A stretch of DNA of 64,000 bases from Shinella curvata (GTDB taxonomy: Bacteria > Pseudomonadota > Alphaproteobacteria > Rhizobiales > Rhizobiaceae). The position numbers and the translations under genes were made by a program. Below are positions 26,781 through 36,664 of the stretch, in pieces (the first letter of the stretch is position 1; the number at the start of each line of letters is the position of its first letter). The notes under the pieces are model-generated. The model had not been told where the DNA came from and searched no databases. It saw only the letters and a program-made list of their open reading frames with translations. Where the stretch lies: assembly GCF_022899935.1 (NCBI RefSeq), contig NZ_JALJCJ010000011.1, forward strand, positions 32,127 through 96,126, given 5' to 3'.

Positions 26781-27986
26781 ATGACGCCGTCGACTGCCAG
26801 CCTGATCGAAACCGAGTACCGCCTCGGCGCCCACAACTACAAGCCGCTCGACGTGGTTCTGTCGCGGGGAGAGGGCGTTCATGTCTGGGACATCGACGGC
26901 AACCGCTACCTGGATTGCCTTTCGGCCTATTCGGCGGTCAATCAGGGTCATTGCCACCCGAAGATCCTGGCAGCGATGATGGAGCAGGCCGGGAAGCTGA
27001 CGCTCACTTCACGCGCCTTCCGCAACGACCAGCTCGCGCATTTCTACGAGGAAATCGCTGCACTTACCGGCTCGCACAAGGTGTTGCCGATGAATTCGGG
27101 TGCCGAGGCTGTCGAAACGGCCGTGAAGGCCGTGCGCAAATGGGGCTATGAGGTCAAAGGCGTGCCGGAAGGGCAGGCCGAGATCATCGTCTGCTCCAAC
27201 AATTTCCACGGCCGCACCATGGGCATCGTCGGCTTCTCGACGGATCCGGATGCGCGCACCGGCTTCGGTCCCTTCGCACCCGGCTTCCGCCATGTGCCCT
27301 TCGGCGATCTCGAAGCGTTCCGTGCGGGGATCAATGAAAACACTGTTGCCTTCCTGATCGAACCTATTCAGGGCGAGGCCGGTGTGCTGATCCCGCCGAC
27401 AGGCTACTTCACCGGGGTGCGCGAGCTTTGCACCCGGCACGGCATTACGCTCATCCTCGACGAGATCCAGACGGGTCTCGGCCGCACCGGAAGGCTGCTG
27501 GCCGAAGAACACGAAGGCATCGAGGCGGACGTGACGCTGGTCGGCAAGGCGCTGTCGGGCGGTTTCTACCCGGTTTCGGCGGTGCTTTCGAACAGCGAGG
27601 TGCTTGGCGTCCTGAAGCCTGGCCAGCATGGCTCGACGTTCGGCGGCAACCCGCTTGCCTGCGCCATTGCCCGGGCCGCTCTGAAGGTGCTGGTCGAAGA
27701 GGATATGATCGGCAATTCGGAGCGCATGGGTGAGCGTTTCCAGGTCGGCCTCAAGGGCATACGGTCGAACCTCATCAAGGAAGTGCGCGGTCGCGGGCTG
27801 ATGCTCGCCGTGGAGCTGGATCCGGCCGCCGGCGGCGCGCGCAAATATTGCGAAGCGTTGAAGGAGCGCGGTATCCTTGCCAAGGATACGCACGGCGACA
27901 CCATCCGGATCGCTCCGCCCCTGGTCATCACCGGCGACCAGGTGGACTGGGCGCTGGAACAGTTCGAAGCGGTTCTGCGCACCTGA
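26781..27986 (+). CDS. rocD: Ornithine--oxo-acid aminotransferase
   Basis: 401-residue class III PLP aminotransferase. It converts ornithine plus 2-oxoglutarate to glutamate-5-semialdehyde and glutamate. The PLP lysine is K256 in [22 protein letters not shown] holds the cofactor aspartate; [11 protein letters not shown] is the family motif near residue 100. The start at 26781 has GGAGG upstream. It forms an operon with rocF and ends at a strong hairpin. Confidence 0.94.
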   Translation: MTPSTASLIETEYRLGAHNYKPLDVVLSRGEGVHVWDIDGNRYLDCLSAYSAVNQGHCHPKILAAMMEQAGKLTLTSRAFRNDQLAHFYEEIAALTGSHKVLPMNSGAEAVETAVKAVRKWGYEVKGVPEGQAEIIVCSNNFHGRTMGIVGFSTDPDARTGFGPFAPGFRHVPFGDLEAFRAGINENTVAFLIEPIQGEAGVLIPPTGYFTGVRELCTRHGITLILDEIQTGLGRTGRLLAEEHEGIEADVTLVGKALSGGFYPVSAVLSNSEVLGVLKPGQHGSTFGGNPLACAIARAALKVLVEEDMIGNSERMGERFQVGLKGIRSNLIKEVRGRGLMLAVELDPAAGGARKYCEALKERGILAKDTHGDTIRIAPPLVITGDQVDWALEQFEAVLRT

Positions 27987-28014
27987 CCGGACCTGACGTG
28001 ACGGAGCAGAAGAC

Positions 28015-28042
28015 AAGGTCTCGCGGCGACGCGGGGCCTTTT
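28015..28042 (+). terminator. Rho-independent terminator of rocFD
   Basis: 11-bp stem AAGGTCTCGCG / CGCGGGGCCTT with two G-U pairs and a GCGA (GNRA-type) tetraloop, followed by TT-GC-TTTTT. Confidence 0.75.
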
Positions 28043-28132
28043 GCTTTTTCGGATGCGGCAAACGTTTGAAAGATTTTAACCAGAGCGTGCATAGGATCGA
28101 AACACGATGCAGACCAACCTGGAAAGATCCCG

Positions 28133-28609
28133 ATGACCTCCATCAATACGGCCACCTTTGCCGGCGACACACTCGAAATCATCGCATTCCGCCTGCATGA
28201 GCAGGAATTCTGCGTGAAGACGACGACGATCCGTGAAATTCGCGGCTGGGCACCCTCGACGCCGATTCCCCATTCGCCGCCCGACGTCATCGGCGTGATG
28301 AACCTGCGCGGCACGGTCATCCCGATCATCGACCTCGCTCATAAGCTCGGCATGAAGAGCACGGAGGCGAACGAGCGCAGCGCCATCGTCGTCGCCGAGG
28401 TGCACAGCATGGTCGTCGGCCTCGTCGTCGATCGTGTCTCGGACATCCTCACCATTCGCAGCGAGCAGATCCAGCCGGTGCCCGAAGTGACCACCTCCTT
28501 CGACAAGGTTTACGCCGAGGGCATCATCGCCCACGAGAACGGCATGATCTGCTTCCTCAACCTCGCCCGCATGTTCAAGGAACGCGATGTCGAGGAAATG
28601 GCGGCCTGA
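28133..28609 (+). CDS. cheW: Chemotaxis coupling protein CheW
   Basis: 158-residue single CheW domain. Typical segments are VIGVMNLRGTVIPIIDL and VVGLVVDRVSDIL. It links chemoreceptors to the CheA kinase at the inner face of the membrane or in cytoplasmic arrays. It is not inside a che operon here; the neighbour 395 bp downstream is a chemoreceptor, so it may be a dedicated or accessory CheW. It has its own terminator. Confidence 0.92.
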   Translation: MTSINTATFAGDTLEIIAFRLHEQEFCVKTTTIREIRGWAPSTPIPHSPPDVIGVMNLRGTVIPIIDLAHKLGMKSTEANERSAIVVAEVHSMVVGLVVDRVSDILTIRSEQIQPVPEVTTSFDKVYAEGIIAHENGMICFLNLARMFKERDVEEMAA

Positions 28610-28638
28610 TTCGGCTCCATCCTTTCGGAAAATCGAGA

Positions 28639-28667
28639 ACCGCCGTGCCCGTGCACGGCGGTTTTTT
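28639..28667 (+). terminator. Rho-independent terminator of cheW
   Basis: Perfect 11-bp stem AACCGCCGTGC / GCACGGCGGTT with a CCGT loop and a T-run of six. Confidence 0.88.
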
Positions 28668-29004
28668 GTTTGTTGGCGGCGGGCGCAACTTTAGGGGGAG
28701 TTTGCGTGTGGTTGATGGAAGGGCGCTTACGTAGCGTCAGCACCATAAATATGGGCCTATTTGTAAGTTATTGTTATGTAAGTGAACTTAAAACTCGCCT
28801 ACTGTCTTTCATCAATTGTTAAAGCTGTCACTCCATCTTTGATTGCAAATGCCCATCTTGCATGGGGCTGAAAGTCTCCTGCAAAGATTGACCCGAACAA
28901 ATCCAGCATGGACCGCGTCGCGGCCCATGTGCAACGCCAGAAACTGACGACCACAGCGCCGGCAATCGGCATCAAGCCGTGGCCGTCGCACAAGGGGAAA
29001 GGTC
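28668..29004 (+). other. Intergenic leader of the chemoreceptor gene
   Basis: 337 bp without a supportable ORF. It is locally AT-rich (about 28740-28850), and TGTAAGT occurs as a direct repeat at 28762-28768 and 28777-28783, a 15-bp periodicity. It presumably carries the promoter of the downstream receptor gene; no certain -35/-10 is seen. The ribosome site GGGGAAAGG precedes the ATG at 29005. Confidence 0.4.
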
Positions 29005-30786
29005 ATGCTTTCATTTGCAAAGTCCATGGATGCAGGCCACATCATCGACGCGCTGTCGCGCTCGCAGGCCGTGATCCAGTTCGATCTCAACGGCACCATC
29101 CTCACTGCCAACGAAAATTTCTGCAAGGCGCTCGGCTATGAGCTGAAGGAGATCGTCGGCAAACATCACCGCATCTTCTGTGAGGCCGCCTATACGGCGA
29201 CGGAGGAATACCGCCAGTTCTGGGCGCGCCTCGGGCGGGGAGAATACGATTCCTCCAGCTACAAGCGCCTGCGCAAGGACGGCAGGGAGATCTGGATCCA
29301 GGCGAGCTACAATCCCGTCTTCCGCGGCGGCAAGGCCTACAAGGTCGTCAAGTTCGCCACCGATATCACAGAGGCGAAAATGCGGGCGGCGGAGGATGCG
29401 GCAAAGCTCAATGCGATTTCCCGGTCACAGGCTGTGATCGAATTCACCCCGGCTGGTGAAATCCTGCATGCCAATGAGAATTTCTGCGCGGGTCTCGGCT
29501 ACGACCTTTCGGAAATCCGCGGCAAACATCACCGCATGTTCTGTGACCCCGCCTATGTGCAGACGCAGGATTATGCGGATTTCTGGAAGAACCTCGCCAA
29601 CGGACAGTTCATCTCCAATGAGTTCGTGCGCTACGGCAAGGGCGGCAGGGAAATCTGGATCCAGGCCGCCTACAACCCGATCCGCGACCTGAACGGCCGC
29701 GTCTACAAGATCGTGAAATTCGCGACTGACGTCACCGAGCGCATGTCGGCGATCAATGCGCTCGGCAGCGGATTGAAGGCGCTCTCGGAAGGCGACCTGA
29801 CGCAAAATCTCAAGACACCCTTCGTGCCCTCCATGGAAACGGTTCGCAAGGACTTCAACGAGGCTGTCGCCGGCCTGCATGAAGCGATGCGCACGGTCGA
29901 GGTCAACGCCAATGCGATTGCGTCCGGCGCCCAGGAAATCCGTTCGGCGGCAGACGATCTGGCCAGACGCACCGAGCAGCAGGCCGCCTCTGTGGAGGAA
30001 ACCGCCGCCGCGCTCGACGAAATCACCACGACGGTCGCCGATTCGAGCCGCCGTGCCGATGAAGCCGGCTCGCTGGTCGCCAAGACCCGGACGGGAGCGG
30101 AAAAGTCCGGCGTCGTCGTCAAGAAGGCGATCGATGCCATGGGACAGATCGAGCAATCGTCCCGCGAGATTTCCAATATCATCGGCGTCATCGATGATAT
30201 CGCGTTCCAGACCAACCTTCTGGCCTTGAATGCCGGCGTCGAGGCAGCCCGCGCCGGCGAGGCGGGCAAGGGGTTTGCGGTCGTGGCGCAGGAAGTGCGG
30301 GAACTGGCCCAGCGTTCCGCCAGTGCCGCCAAAGACATCAAGGCCCTGATCACGACGTCCGGCGAGCAGGTGAAAAGCGGTGTCGCCCTCGTCGACGAGA
30401 CCGGGCGTGCCCTGCAAGAAATCCTTGCGCAGGTACAGGAGGTTCATACCAACGTTGCCGCCATCGTGGAGGGCTCCCGCGAGCAATCGACGGGTCTTCG
30501 CGAAATCAACATTTCCGTCAATTCGATGGATCAGGCCACGCAGCAGAATGCCGCCATGGTGGAGGAAAGCACGGCGGCGAGCCACGCCATGGCGCGTGAG
30601 GCTGATGCACTTCACGCGCTTATCCGCCGGTTCCGGCTTGCCGGAAACGGCGCGGCAGGCGGGCAGGGGGCGGTCCGAGCTCCAAGGGTCGTCGCCCCTG
30701 CCCCCACCGCCCATCTGCATGCCGTCGCCCGCACGATGCGTTCCCCCGGTGGAACGGCGGCAGCGGAGAACTGGGAAGAGTTCTGA
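29005..30786 (+). CDS. Cytosolic methyl-accepting chemotaxis protein with tandem PAS domains
   Basis: 593 residues and no transmembrane segment. Two similar PAS domains follow each other (about 12-120 and 134-245); both carry GKHHR-(I/M)-FC and GREIWIQA-(S/A)-YNP, so they are an internal duplication. A HAMP-like linker (about 246-300) leads into the MCP signalling hairpin, with tip [20 protein letters not shown]. The protein ends in NWEEF, matching the CheR/CheB-tethering pentapeptide (NWETF in E. coli Tsr/Tar). The PAS pair suggests sensing of redox state or a small ligand inside the cell. A cofactor cannot be assigned. Confidence 0.9.
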   Translation: MLSFAKSMDAGHIIDALSRSQAVIQFDLNGTILTANENFCKALGYELKEIVGKHHRIFCEAAYTATEEYRQFWARLGRGEYDSSSYKRLRKDGREIWIQASYNPVFRGGKAYKVVKFATDITEAKMRAAEDAAKLNAISRSQAVIEFTPAGEILHANENFCAGLGYDLSEIRGKHHRMFCDPAYVQTQDYADFWKNLANGQFISNEFVRYGKGGREIWIQAAYNPIRDLNGRVYKIVKFATDVTERMSAINALGSGLKALSEGDLTQNLKTPFVPSMETVRKDFNEAVAGLHEAMRTVEVNANAIASGAQEIRSAADDLARRTEQQAASVEETAAALDEITTTVADSSRRADEAGSLVAKTRTGAEKSGVVVKKAIDAMGQIEQSSREISNIIGVIDDIAFQTNLLALNAGVEAARAGEAGKGFAVVAQEVRELAQRSASAAKDIKALITTSGEQVKSGVALVDETGRALQEILAQVQEVHTNVAAIVEGSREQSTGLREINISVNSMDQATQQNAAMVEESTAASHAMAREADALHALIRRFRLAGNGAAGGQGAVRAPRVVAPAPTAHLHAVARTMRSPGGTAAAENWEEF

Positions 30787-30801
30787 TCGCGGACAAGAAT
30801 G

Positions 30802-30831
30802 AAAAGGCCGGCGTCATGCCGGCCTTTTTTT
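30802..30831 (+). terminator. Rho-independent terminator, probably bidirectional
   Basis: Perfect 11-bp stem AAAAGGCCGGC / GCCGGCCTTTT with a 5-nt loop and extended T-run. Lies between the convergent chemoreceptor and fdsD genes. Confidence 0.88.
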
Positions 30832-30852
30832 GCTTGAGGCTGAGAGGCTGCT

Positions 30853-31110
30853 TCAGGCCCGTGCGGCGGCCGCCGGCGGAACTTCAGCCGGCGCGGGACG
30901 GTGGATCAGCGGAACGGCCTGCAGGACGAGGCTGTCGAGGCCGGCGCCGCCATGGTTGTCGACGAGATCGAAGAGCTGGCGGCGCATGCGTGGCTCCCAG
31001 AACTTGTTGATATGGGTGGCCACGCCACCCGGACCTTCGCTGGCCGGCTGCGAGTGGAAGAAGGTGGCGATCTGGTTTGCCATCCTGATGATCTTGTTGC
31101 CGTCGGACAT
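30853..31110 (-). CDS. fdsD: NAD-dependent formate dehydrogenase delta subunit
   Basis: 85 residues of the FdsD/FdhDelta family: MANQIATFFHSQP at the N-terminus, then HINKFWEPRMRRQL, with an Ala/Pro-rich tail. It is a small accessory subunit needed for assembly or stability of the soluble Fds complex. Last gene of the operon, 9 bp after fdhD; its position and sequence agree with fdsD of Cupriavidus and Rhodobacter. Confidence 0.9.
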   Translation of the reverse strand: MSDGNKIIRMANQIATFFHSQPASEGPGGVATHINKFWEPRMRRQLFDLVDNHGGAGLDSLVLQAVPLIHRPAPAEVPPAAAARA

Positions 31111-31119
31111 GCGTTTCTC

Positions 31120-31953
31120 CTACCCGTTTCCCAGGCGCCGCTCGGTGCCGGGCACGATGCGTTCCGCACCGGTGAAAATCTCGAAGTCCTCGCCGCGTAC
31201 CAGCGCGATCAGCGTCATTCCGGCGTCTTCGGCCGTGCGGATGGCAAGTGCTGTCGGGGCGGATATGGCGATGATGAAGGGGCTGCCAATGATCGCGGTC
31301 TTCTGCACCATTTCGACGGAAACGCGGCTTGTGACCACGACCGCACCGGCCGCACCCGCATGGCCCGCCCGCCGTGCCGCACCGACAAGCTTGTCCAGCG
31401 CATTGTGCCGGCCGACATCCTCGCGCACCGCGATGAGACCCTGGCCCGGCACATAGAAGCCCGCGCCATGCACGGCGCGTGTCACCATGTGCAAAGGCTG
31501 CTGGCCGTTGAGAAGGCGCACGGCTTCGACGACCTGTTCCTCCATAAGCGTAAGTGATGACGAACGCACGGAGGGCGTGACGCGCACGGCCTGCTCGATC
31601 GATTCGATGCCGCAGAGACCGCAGCCGACCGGGCCGGCCATGTGGCGGCGGCGGGTGGTCAACGCGTCGTTCTGGGCGTCGGCGAGGCGGATTTGCAGGT
31701 CGATGCCCTTGTCCTCCGCCAGGACCTCGATGGTCTCTATCTCGGCGGGATCACTGATGATGCCCTCGGTCAGGCTGAAGCCGGTGGCGAAATCCTCAAG
31801 GTCGGCAGGTGTCGCCATCATCACGGCATGGGTCGAGCCGGCATAGGAGAAGGCGACCGGGGTTTCCTCCGGAACGAAGCGCTCGCCGTCGGCAAGCCGC
31901 CCGTTGCGGCGGGCGCTCTTTGCAACCTTGGTATGGATCGGAAAATCCGGCAC
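31120..31953 (-). CDS. fdhD: Formate dehydrogenase accessory sulfurtransferase FdhD
   Basis: 277-residue FdhD (FdsC). It transfers sulfur to the molybdenum cofactor before insertion into the catalytic subunit. The cysteine motif GCGLCGIES is present, as are GAGFYVPGQGLIAVREDVGRHNA (core 16 residues highly conserved) and SRVSVEMVQK. The start is GTG at 31953, 8 bp after the fdsA stop, so co-translation is likely. Cytoplasmic. Confidence 0.93.
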   Translation of the reverse strand: MPDFPIHTKVAKSARRNGRLADGERFVPEETPVAFSYAGSTHAVMMATPADLEDFATGFSLTEGIISDPAEIETIEVLAEDKGIDLQIRLADAQNDALTTRRRHMAGPVGCGLCGIESIEQAVRVTPSVRSSSLTLMEEQVVEAVRLLNGQQPLHMVTRAVHGAGFYVPGQGLIAVREDVGRHNALDKLVGAARRAGHAGAAGAVVVTSRVSVEMVQKTAIIGSPFIIAISAPTALAIRTAEDAGMTLIALVRGEDFEIFTGAERIVPGTERRLGNG

Positions 31954-31961
31954 GGGCGTTC

Positions 31962-34841
31962 CTATTCCGCTGCCTCCAGCTTGCCCTTGATGCGGCGGGA
32001 CTGGCGCGACAGCTCGTCATATTCGACCTGCCAGTCGGACGGACCGTTCGACGGCGAGATCTGCACGGCCGTCACCTTATACTCCGGACAATTGGTCGCC
32101 CAGTCGGAGAAATCGGTGGTGATGACGTTGGCCTGTGTCAGCGGATGGTGGAAGGTCGTGTAGACGACGCCAGGCGAGACGCGGTCGGTGACGAGCGCAC
32201 GCAGCGTCGTCTCGCCGGCGCGGCTTGCCAGCCGCACCCAGTCGCCATCGCGGATGCCGCGGTTTTCAGCATCATGCGGATGCATTTCCAGCCGGTCTTC
32301 CTCGTGCCAGAGCACATTGTCGGTGCGCCGCGTCTGGGCGCCGACATTGTACTGGCTGAGAATGCGGCCGGTGGTGAGCAAGAGCGGGAAGCGCGGGCCG
32401 GTCTTCTCGTCGGTCGCGACATATTCCGTACGGATGAACTTTCCCTTGCCGCGCACGAAGCCATTGATGTGCATGATCGGCGAACCCTGCGGGTTCTTCT
32501 CGTTGCACGGCCACTGCACCGAACCGTGCTTTTCGAGATAGTCGTAGGAAACCAGCGCGAAGCTTGGCGTCGTCGCGGCGATTTCGTCCATGATCTCTGA
32601 GGGATGACTATAGTTCCAGCCCAATCCCATGGCATGGGCGAGGTTCTGCGTGACTTCCCAGTCGGCATAGCCGTTCTTCGGCGTCATGACGCGGCGCACG
32701 CGGTTGATGCGGCGCTCCGCATTGGTGAAAGTGCCGTCCTTCTCGAGGAAGGTCGAGCCCGGCAGGAAGACATGGGCGTAATTGGCGGTTTCGTTCAGGA
32801 ACAGGTCCTGCACGACGACGCATTCCATGGCGGCAAGGCCGGCGGAGACGTGTTTGGTGTCGGGGTCCGACTGGAGGATGTCCTCGCCCTGGATATAGAT
32901 GCCCTTGAACGTGCCCTCGACGGCGGCATCCAGCATATTGGGAATGCGCAGGCCCGGCTCGTTGTTGAGCGTCACGCCCCACAGCTTTTCGAAGATCTCG
33001 CGGGTCGCCTCGTCCGAGATGTGGCGGTAGCCCGGCAGTTCGTGCGGGAAGGAACCCATGTCGCACGAGCCCTGCACGTTGTTCTGGCCGCGCAGCGGGT
33101 TCACGCCCACGCCCTCGCGGCCGATATTGCCGGTCGCCATGGCGAGGTTGGCGATGGCCATGACGGTGGTCGAGCCCTGGCTGTGCTCGGTGACGCCGAG
33201 GCCGTAATAGATCGAGCCGTTGCCGCCGGTGGCGAAGAGGCGGGCAGCACCGCGCAACGTTTCGGCCGGCACGCCGGTCAGCGCTTCGGTTTCTTCCGGG
33301 CTGTGGCGCGGTTCGGCGACGAAGCCCGCCCAGTCCTCGAATTCCGACCAGTCGCAGCGCTCGCGGATGAACGTTTCGTCGTAGAGGCCTTCCGTCACGA
33401 TGACATGGGCGAGTGCGGTGACGACGGCGACGTTGGTGCCGGGGCGCAGCGGCAGATGGTAGGACGCCTTGATATGCGGCGAGGAGACGAGATCGATGCG
33501 GCGCGGATCGATGACGATCAGCTTGGCGCCCTGGCGCAGACGCTTCTTGAGGCGCGAGGCGAAGACCGGGTGGCCGTCCGTCGGGTTGGCGCCGATGACG
33601 ATGACGACATCCGTATGCTCGACCGAATCGAAATTCTGCGTGCCGGCGGAGGTGCCGAAGGCCTGGCCGAGACCGTAGCCCGTCGGCGAATGACAGACGC
33701 GGGCGCAGGTATCGACATTGTTGTTGCCGAAGCCGGCGCGGATCAGCTTCTGGACCAGGTAGGTCTCCTCATTGGTGCAGCGCGATGAGGTGATGCCACC
33801 GATGGACTCCCGGCCATACTGATACTGGATGCGGCGGAATTCTGAGGCGACATGGGCATAGGCCTCTTCCCAGGTCACTTCGCGCCACGGGTCGGAGATC
33901 TTTTCGCGGATCATCGGGTTCAGGATGCGGTCGCGATGGGTCGAGTAGCCATAGGCGAAACGCCCCTTCACACAGGAGTGGCCGCGATTGGCCTGCCCAT
34001 CCTTCCACGGCACCATGCGCACCAGCTCCTCGCCGCGCATTTCCGCCTTGAAGGAGCAGCCGACGCCGCAATAGGCGCAGGTGGTGACGACCGAATGTTC
34101 CGGCTGGCCGATCTCGATGACCGACTTTTCCGTCAGCGTCGCCGTCGGGCAGGCCTGCACGCAGGCGCCGCAGGACACGCATTCGGATTCGAGGAAATGT
34201 TCGTGCATGCCGGGCGAGACGCGGCTGTCGAAACCGCGACCCTCGATGGTCAGCGCGAAAGTGCCCTGCACCTCTTCACAGGCGCGCACGCAGCGCGAGC
34301 AGACGATGCATTTCGAGGGGTCATAGGTGAAATAGGGGTTCGATTCGTCCTTCGGCATCCAGCGGGCGTTGGTTTCGCCATTGCTGCGCGCCTTGACGTG
34401 GTTGTCGCCCTCGTAGCCATAGCGCACATCGCGCAGGCCGACGGCACCGGCCATGTCCTGCAATTCGCAGTCGCCATTGGCCGCGCAGGTGAGGCAGTCG
34501 AGCGGGTGGTCGGAGATGTAGAGTTCCATCACGCCCTTGCGAATGCTCTTCAGCCGGCTCGTCTGGGTATGGACGACGAGGCCGGGGGCGACCGGCGTGG
34601 TGCAGGAGGCTGGTGTGCCGTTGCGGCCTTCGATCTCGACGAGACAGAGGCGGCAGGAGCCGAAGGCATCGACCATGTCGGTGGCGCAGAGTTTCGGCAC
34701 CTGAATGCCGGCCTCCATGGACGCGCGCATGATGGAGGTACCCTCGGGAACGGTGATCTCGTTGCCGTCGATGGTGAGTGTCACCATCTTTTCCGAGCGG
34801 GCGGCAGGTGTGCCGAAGTCGATTTCAGGAACGAGGGACAT
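31962..34841 (-). CDS. fdsA: NAD-dependent formate dehydrogenase alpha (Mo/W catalytic) subunit
   Basis: 959 residues. N-terminal 2Fe-2S ferredoxin domain (CATDM, CRLC), His-ligated 4Fe-4S motif HPLDCLTCAANGDC, two 4Fe-4S ferredoxin motifs (CIVCSRCVRAC and CVSCGACVQAC), then a 4Fe-4S/bis-MGD domain (CAYCGVGC). The active-site residue is Cys, not selenocysteine: C383 in RVCHSPTGYG. A molydopterin-dinucleotide-binding C-terminal domain follows. It oxidises formate to CO2 and passes electrons through FdsG/FdsB to NAD+. Soluble, no Tat signal. Confidence 0.95.
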   Translation of the reverse strand: MSLVPEIDFGTPAARSEKMVTLTIDGNEITVPEGTSIMRASMEAGIQVPKLCATDMVDAFGSCRLCLVEIEGRNGTPASCTTPVAPGLVVHTQTSRLKSIRKGVMELYISDHPLDCLTCAANGDCELQDMAGAVGLRDVRYGYEGDNHVKARSNGETNARWMPKDESNPYFTYDPSKCIVCSRCVRACEEVQGTFALTIEGRGFDSRVSPGMHEHFLESECVSCGACVQACPTATLTEKSVIEIGQPEHSVVTTCAYCGVGCSFKAEMRGEELVRMVPWKDGQANRGHSCVKGRFAYGYSTHRDRILNPMIREKISDPWREVTWEEAYAHVASEFRRIQYQYGRESIGGITSSRCTNEETYLVQKLIRAGFGNNNVDTCARVCHSPTGYGLGQAFGTSAGTQNFDSVEHTDVVIVIGANPTDGHPVFASRLKKRLRQGAKLIVIDPRRIDLVSSPHIKASYHLPLRPGTNVAVVTALAHVIVTEGLYDETFIRERCDWSEFEDWAGFVAEPRHSPEETEALTGVPAETLRGAARLFATGGNGSIYYGLGVTEHSQGSTTVMAIANLAMATGNIGREGVGVNPLRGQNNVQGSCDMGSFPHELPGYRHISDEATREIFEKLWGVTLNNEPGLRIPNMLDAAVEGTFKGIYIQGEDILQSDPDTKHVSAGLAAMECVVVQDLFLNETANYAHVFLPGSTFLEKDGTFTNAERRINRVRRVMTPKNGYADWEVTQNLAHAMGLGWNYSHPSEIMDEIAATTPSFALVSYDYLEKHGSVQWPCNEKNPQGSPIMHINGFVRGKGKFIRTEYVATDEKTGPRFPLLLTTGRILSQYNVGAQTRRTDNVLWHEEDRLEMHPHDAENRGIRDGDWVRLASRAGETTLRALVTDRVSPGVVYTTFHHPLTQANVITTDFSDWATNCPEYKVTAVQISPSNGPSDWQVEYDELSRQSRRIKGKLEAAE

Positions 34842-34895
34842 GGAAGCCTCCGGATCGTCTCGCGCCGCGTTTCAGCGGCGGCTTGGGTTCAATTC

Positions 34896-35111
34896 TTACG
34901 ATTTCGTCTCGGCGAGTGTCGCCGCGACGAGGGCATTGGCATGGCCGTGGCCAAGACCGTGCGTTTCCTTGAGGAAGGCGACGATCTGCATATGCGCCTT
35001 GCCATCCTGCCCGCGCACGATGGCTTTCCAATGCTCGATCGGCTGGCCGTATTTCTTCTCGATGGAGGGGAAATAGGAGGCCGGGCCTTTGACCTTTTCC
35101 GTCTCGCTCAT
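34896..35111 (-). CDS. DUF4287-like small protein within the formate dehydrogenase operon
   Basis: 71 residues resembling DUF4287: ASYFPSIEKKYGQPIEHWK and a C-terminal helix HGLGHGHANALVAATL. Its ATG overlaps the fdsB stop (TCAT on the plus strand, ATGA on the minus), so it is translationally coupled to fdsB, and fdsA begins 54 bp later. The classical fdsGBACD order has no gene here. No enzymatic motif is visible. It may be an assembly or regulatory factor of the complex, or a passenger. Confidence 0.82.
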   Translation of the reverse strand: MSETEKVKGPASYFPSIEKKYGQPIEHWKAIVRGQDGKAHMQIVAFLKETHGLGHGHANALVAATLAETKS

Positions 35112-36664
35112 TCCGCAGCCTCCACCATCGGTGCCGGCGAAAAGTCTTCCGGGAAGTGGGTCATGGCGCTCATGACCGGATAGGGCGTAAAACCGCCAAG
35201 CGCGCAGAGCGAGCCGAATTTCATCGTGTTGCAGAGGTCGGCGAGCAGCTCGCGGTTCTTTTCCGGCTCGATCCCCTGCGCGATCTTGTCGGCGGTCTCG
35301 ACGCCGCGCGTCGAGCCGATGCGACAGGGCGTGCACTTGCCGCAGCTCTCGACGGCGCAGAACTCCATGGCGAAGCGCGCCTGCTTGAGCATATCGACCG
35401 TGTCGTCGAAGACGGTGATGCCGGCATGGCCGATCAGGCCGTCCTTCGCCGCGAAGGCCTCGTAGTCGAAGGGCGTATCGAACAGCGCGCGCGGGAAATA
35501 GGCGCCGAGCGGGCCGCCGACCTGCACGGCACGGACCGGCCGGCCGGAGGCCGTGCCGCCGCCGATATCATCGACGATCTCCCCGAGCGTCAGGCCGAAG
35601 GCGGTCTCGTAGAGGCCGCCATGTTTGACGTTGCCGGCGATCTGGATCGGGATCGTGCCGCGCGAGCGGCCCATGCCGAAGTCGCGGTAATAGGCGGGGC
35701 CCTTGTCCATGATGATGGGCACGGAGGCGAGCGAAATGACGTTGTTGACGACGGTCGGGCGGCCGAGAAAGCCCTGAAGCGCCGGCAACGGCGGCTTGGC
35801 GCGCACGATGCCGCGTTTGCCTTCAAGGCTGTTCAGCAGCGCGGTTTCCTCGCCGCAGACATAGGCGCCCGCGCCGACACGGATTTCCATGTCGAAGGCT
35901 TTGCCGGAGCCGAGCACCGAAGGGCCGAGCACGCCGGCGGCGCGGGCGACCGCGACGGCTTCGTTCATGACGGCAATGGCATGCGGATATTCCGAGCGGG
36001 TATAGACATAGCCCTTGGTGGCGCCGGTCGCCAGCCCGGCGATGGCCATGCCCTCGATCAGCACGAAGGGATCGCCTTCCATGATCATGCGGTCGGCGAA
36101 GGTACCCGAATCGCCTTCGTCTGCATTGCAGACGATGTATTTTTGGGCGCCGGGCGCATCATGCACGGTCTTCCACTTGATACCGGTCGGGAAACCGGCA
36201 CCGCCGCGGCCGCGCAGGCCGCTGTCGGTGACCTCCTTGACCACGTCGAGCGGAGCCATGGCGATGGCCTTTTCCAGGCCCTTCAGGCCGCCATGCGCCT
36301 TGTAGTCTTCCAGCGAGACGGGATCGATCACGCCGCAACGGGCGAAGGTGAGGCGGGTCTGGTTCTTCAGGAACGGAATCTCTTCCGTTCCGCCAAGACA
36401 GAGCGGGTGGGCCTTGCCATCCAGCAGGCCGGCATCGAGCAGGCCCGCGACATCGGACGGTTTGACCGGGCCATAGGCGATGCGGCCCTCGGCCGTTTCG
36501 ACCTCGACCAGCGGTTCCAGCCAGTGCATGCCGCGGGAGCCGTTGCGTACGATGGCGATGTCGAGTTTACGGGAATGGGCCTCGGTTGCGAGCGCCTTGG
36601 CGACACGGTCGGCGCCGAGCGCAAGGGCTGCGGCATCGCGGGGAACGTAGATACGGACGGTCAT
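35108..36664 (-). CDS. fdsB: NAD-dependent formate dehydrogenase beta (NuoF-like) subunit
   Basis: 518 residues. N-terminal thioredoxin-like region (about 1-110), then the NuoF-like FMN/NADH module with GLRGRGGAGFPTGIKW and GAYVCGEETALLNSLEG, a SLBB segment and the 4Fe-4S site ESCGKCTPCRIGSTRG. It receives electrons from formate oxidation and reduces NAD+. Both ends overlap neighbours by 4 nt (fdsG stop upstream, DUF4287 start downstream), so stoichiometric translation is likely. Confidence 0.95.
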   Translation of the reverse strand: MTVRIYVPRDAAALALGADRVAKALATEAHSRKLDIAIVRNGSRGMHWLEPLVEVETAEGRIAYGPVKPSDVAGLLDAGLLDGKAHPLCLGGTEEIPFLKNQTRLTFARCGVIDPVSLEDYKAHGGLKGLEKAIAMAPLDVVKEVTDSGLRGRGGAGFPTGIKWKTVHDAPGAQKYIVCNADEGDSGTFADRMIMEGDPFVLIEGMAIAGLATGATKGYVYTRSEYPHAIAVMNEAVAVARAAGVLGPSVLGSGKAFDMEIRVGAGAYVCGEETALLNSLEGKRGIVRAKPPLPALQGFLGRPTVVNNVISLASVPIIMDKGPAYYRDFGMGRSRGTIPIQIAGNVKHGGLYETAFGLTLGEIVDDIGGGTASGRPVRAVQVGGPLGAYFPRALFDTPFDYEAFAAKDGLIGHAGITVFDDTVDMLKQARFAMEFCAVESCGKCTPCRIGSTRGVETADKIAQGIEPEKNRELLADLCNTMKFGSLCALGGFTPYPVMSAMTHFPEDFSPAPMVEAAE

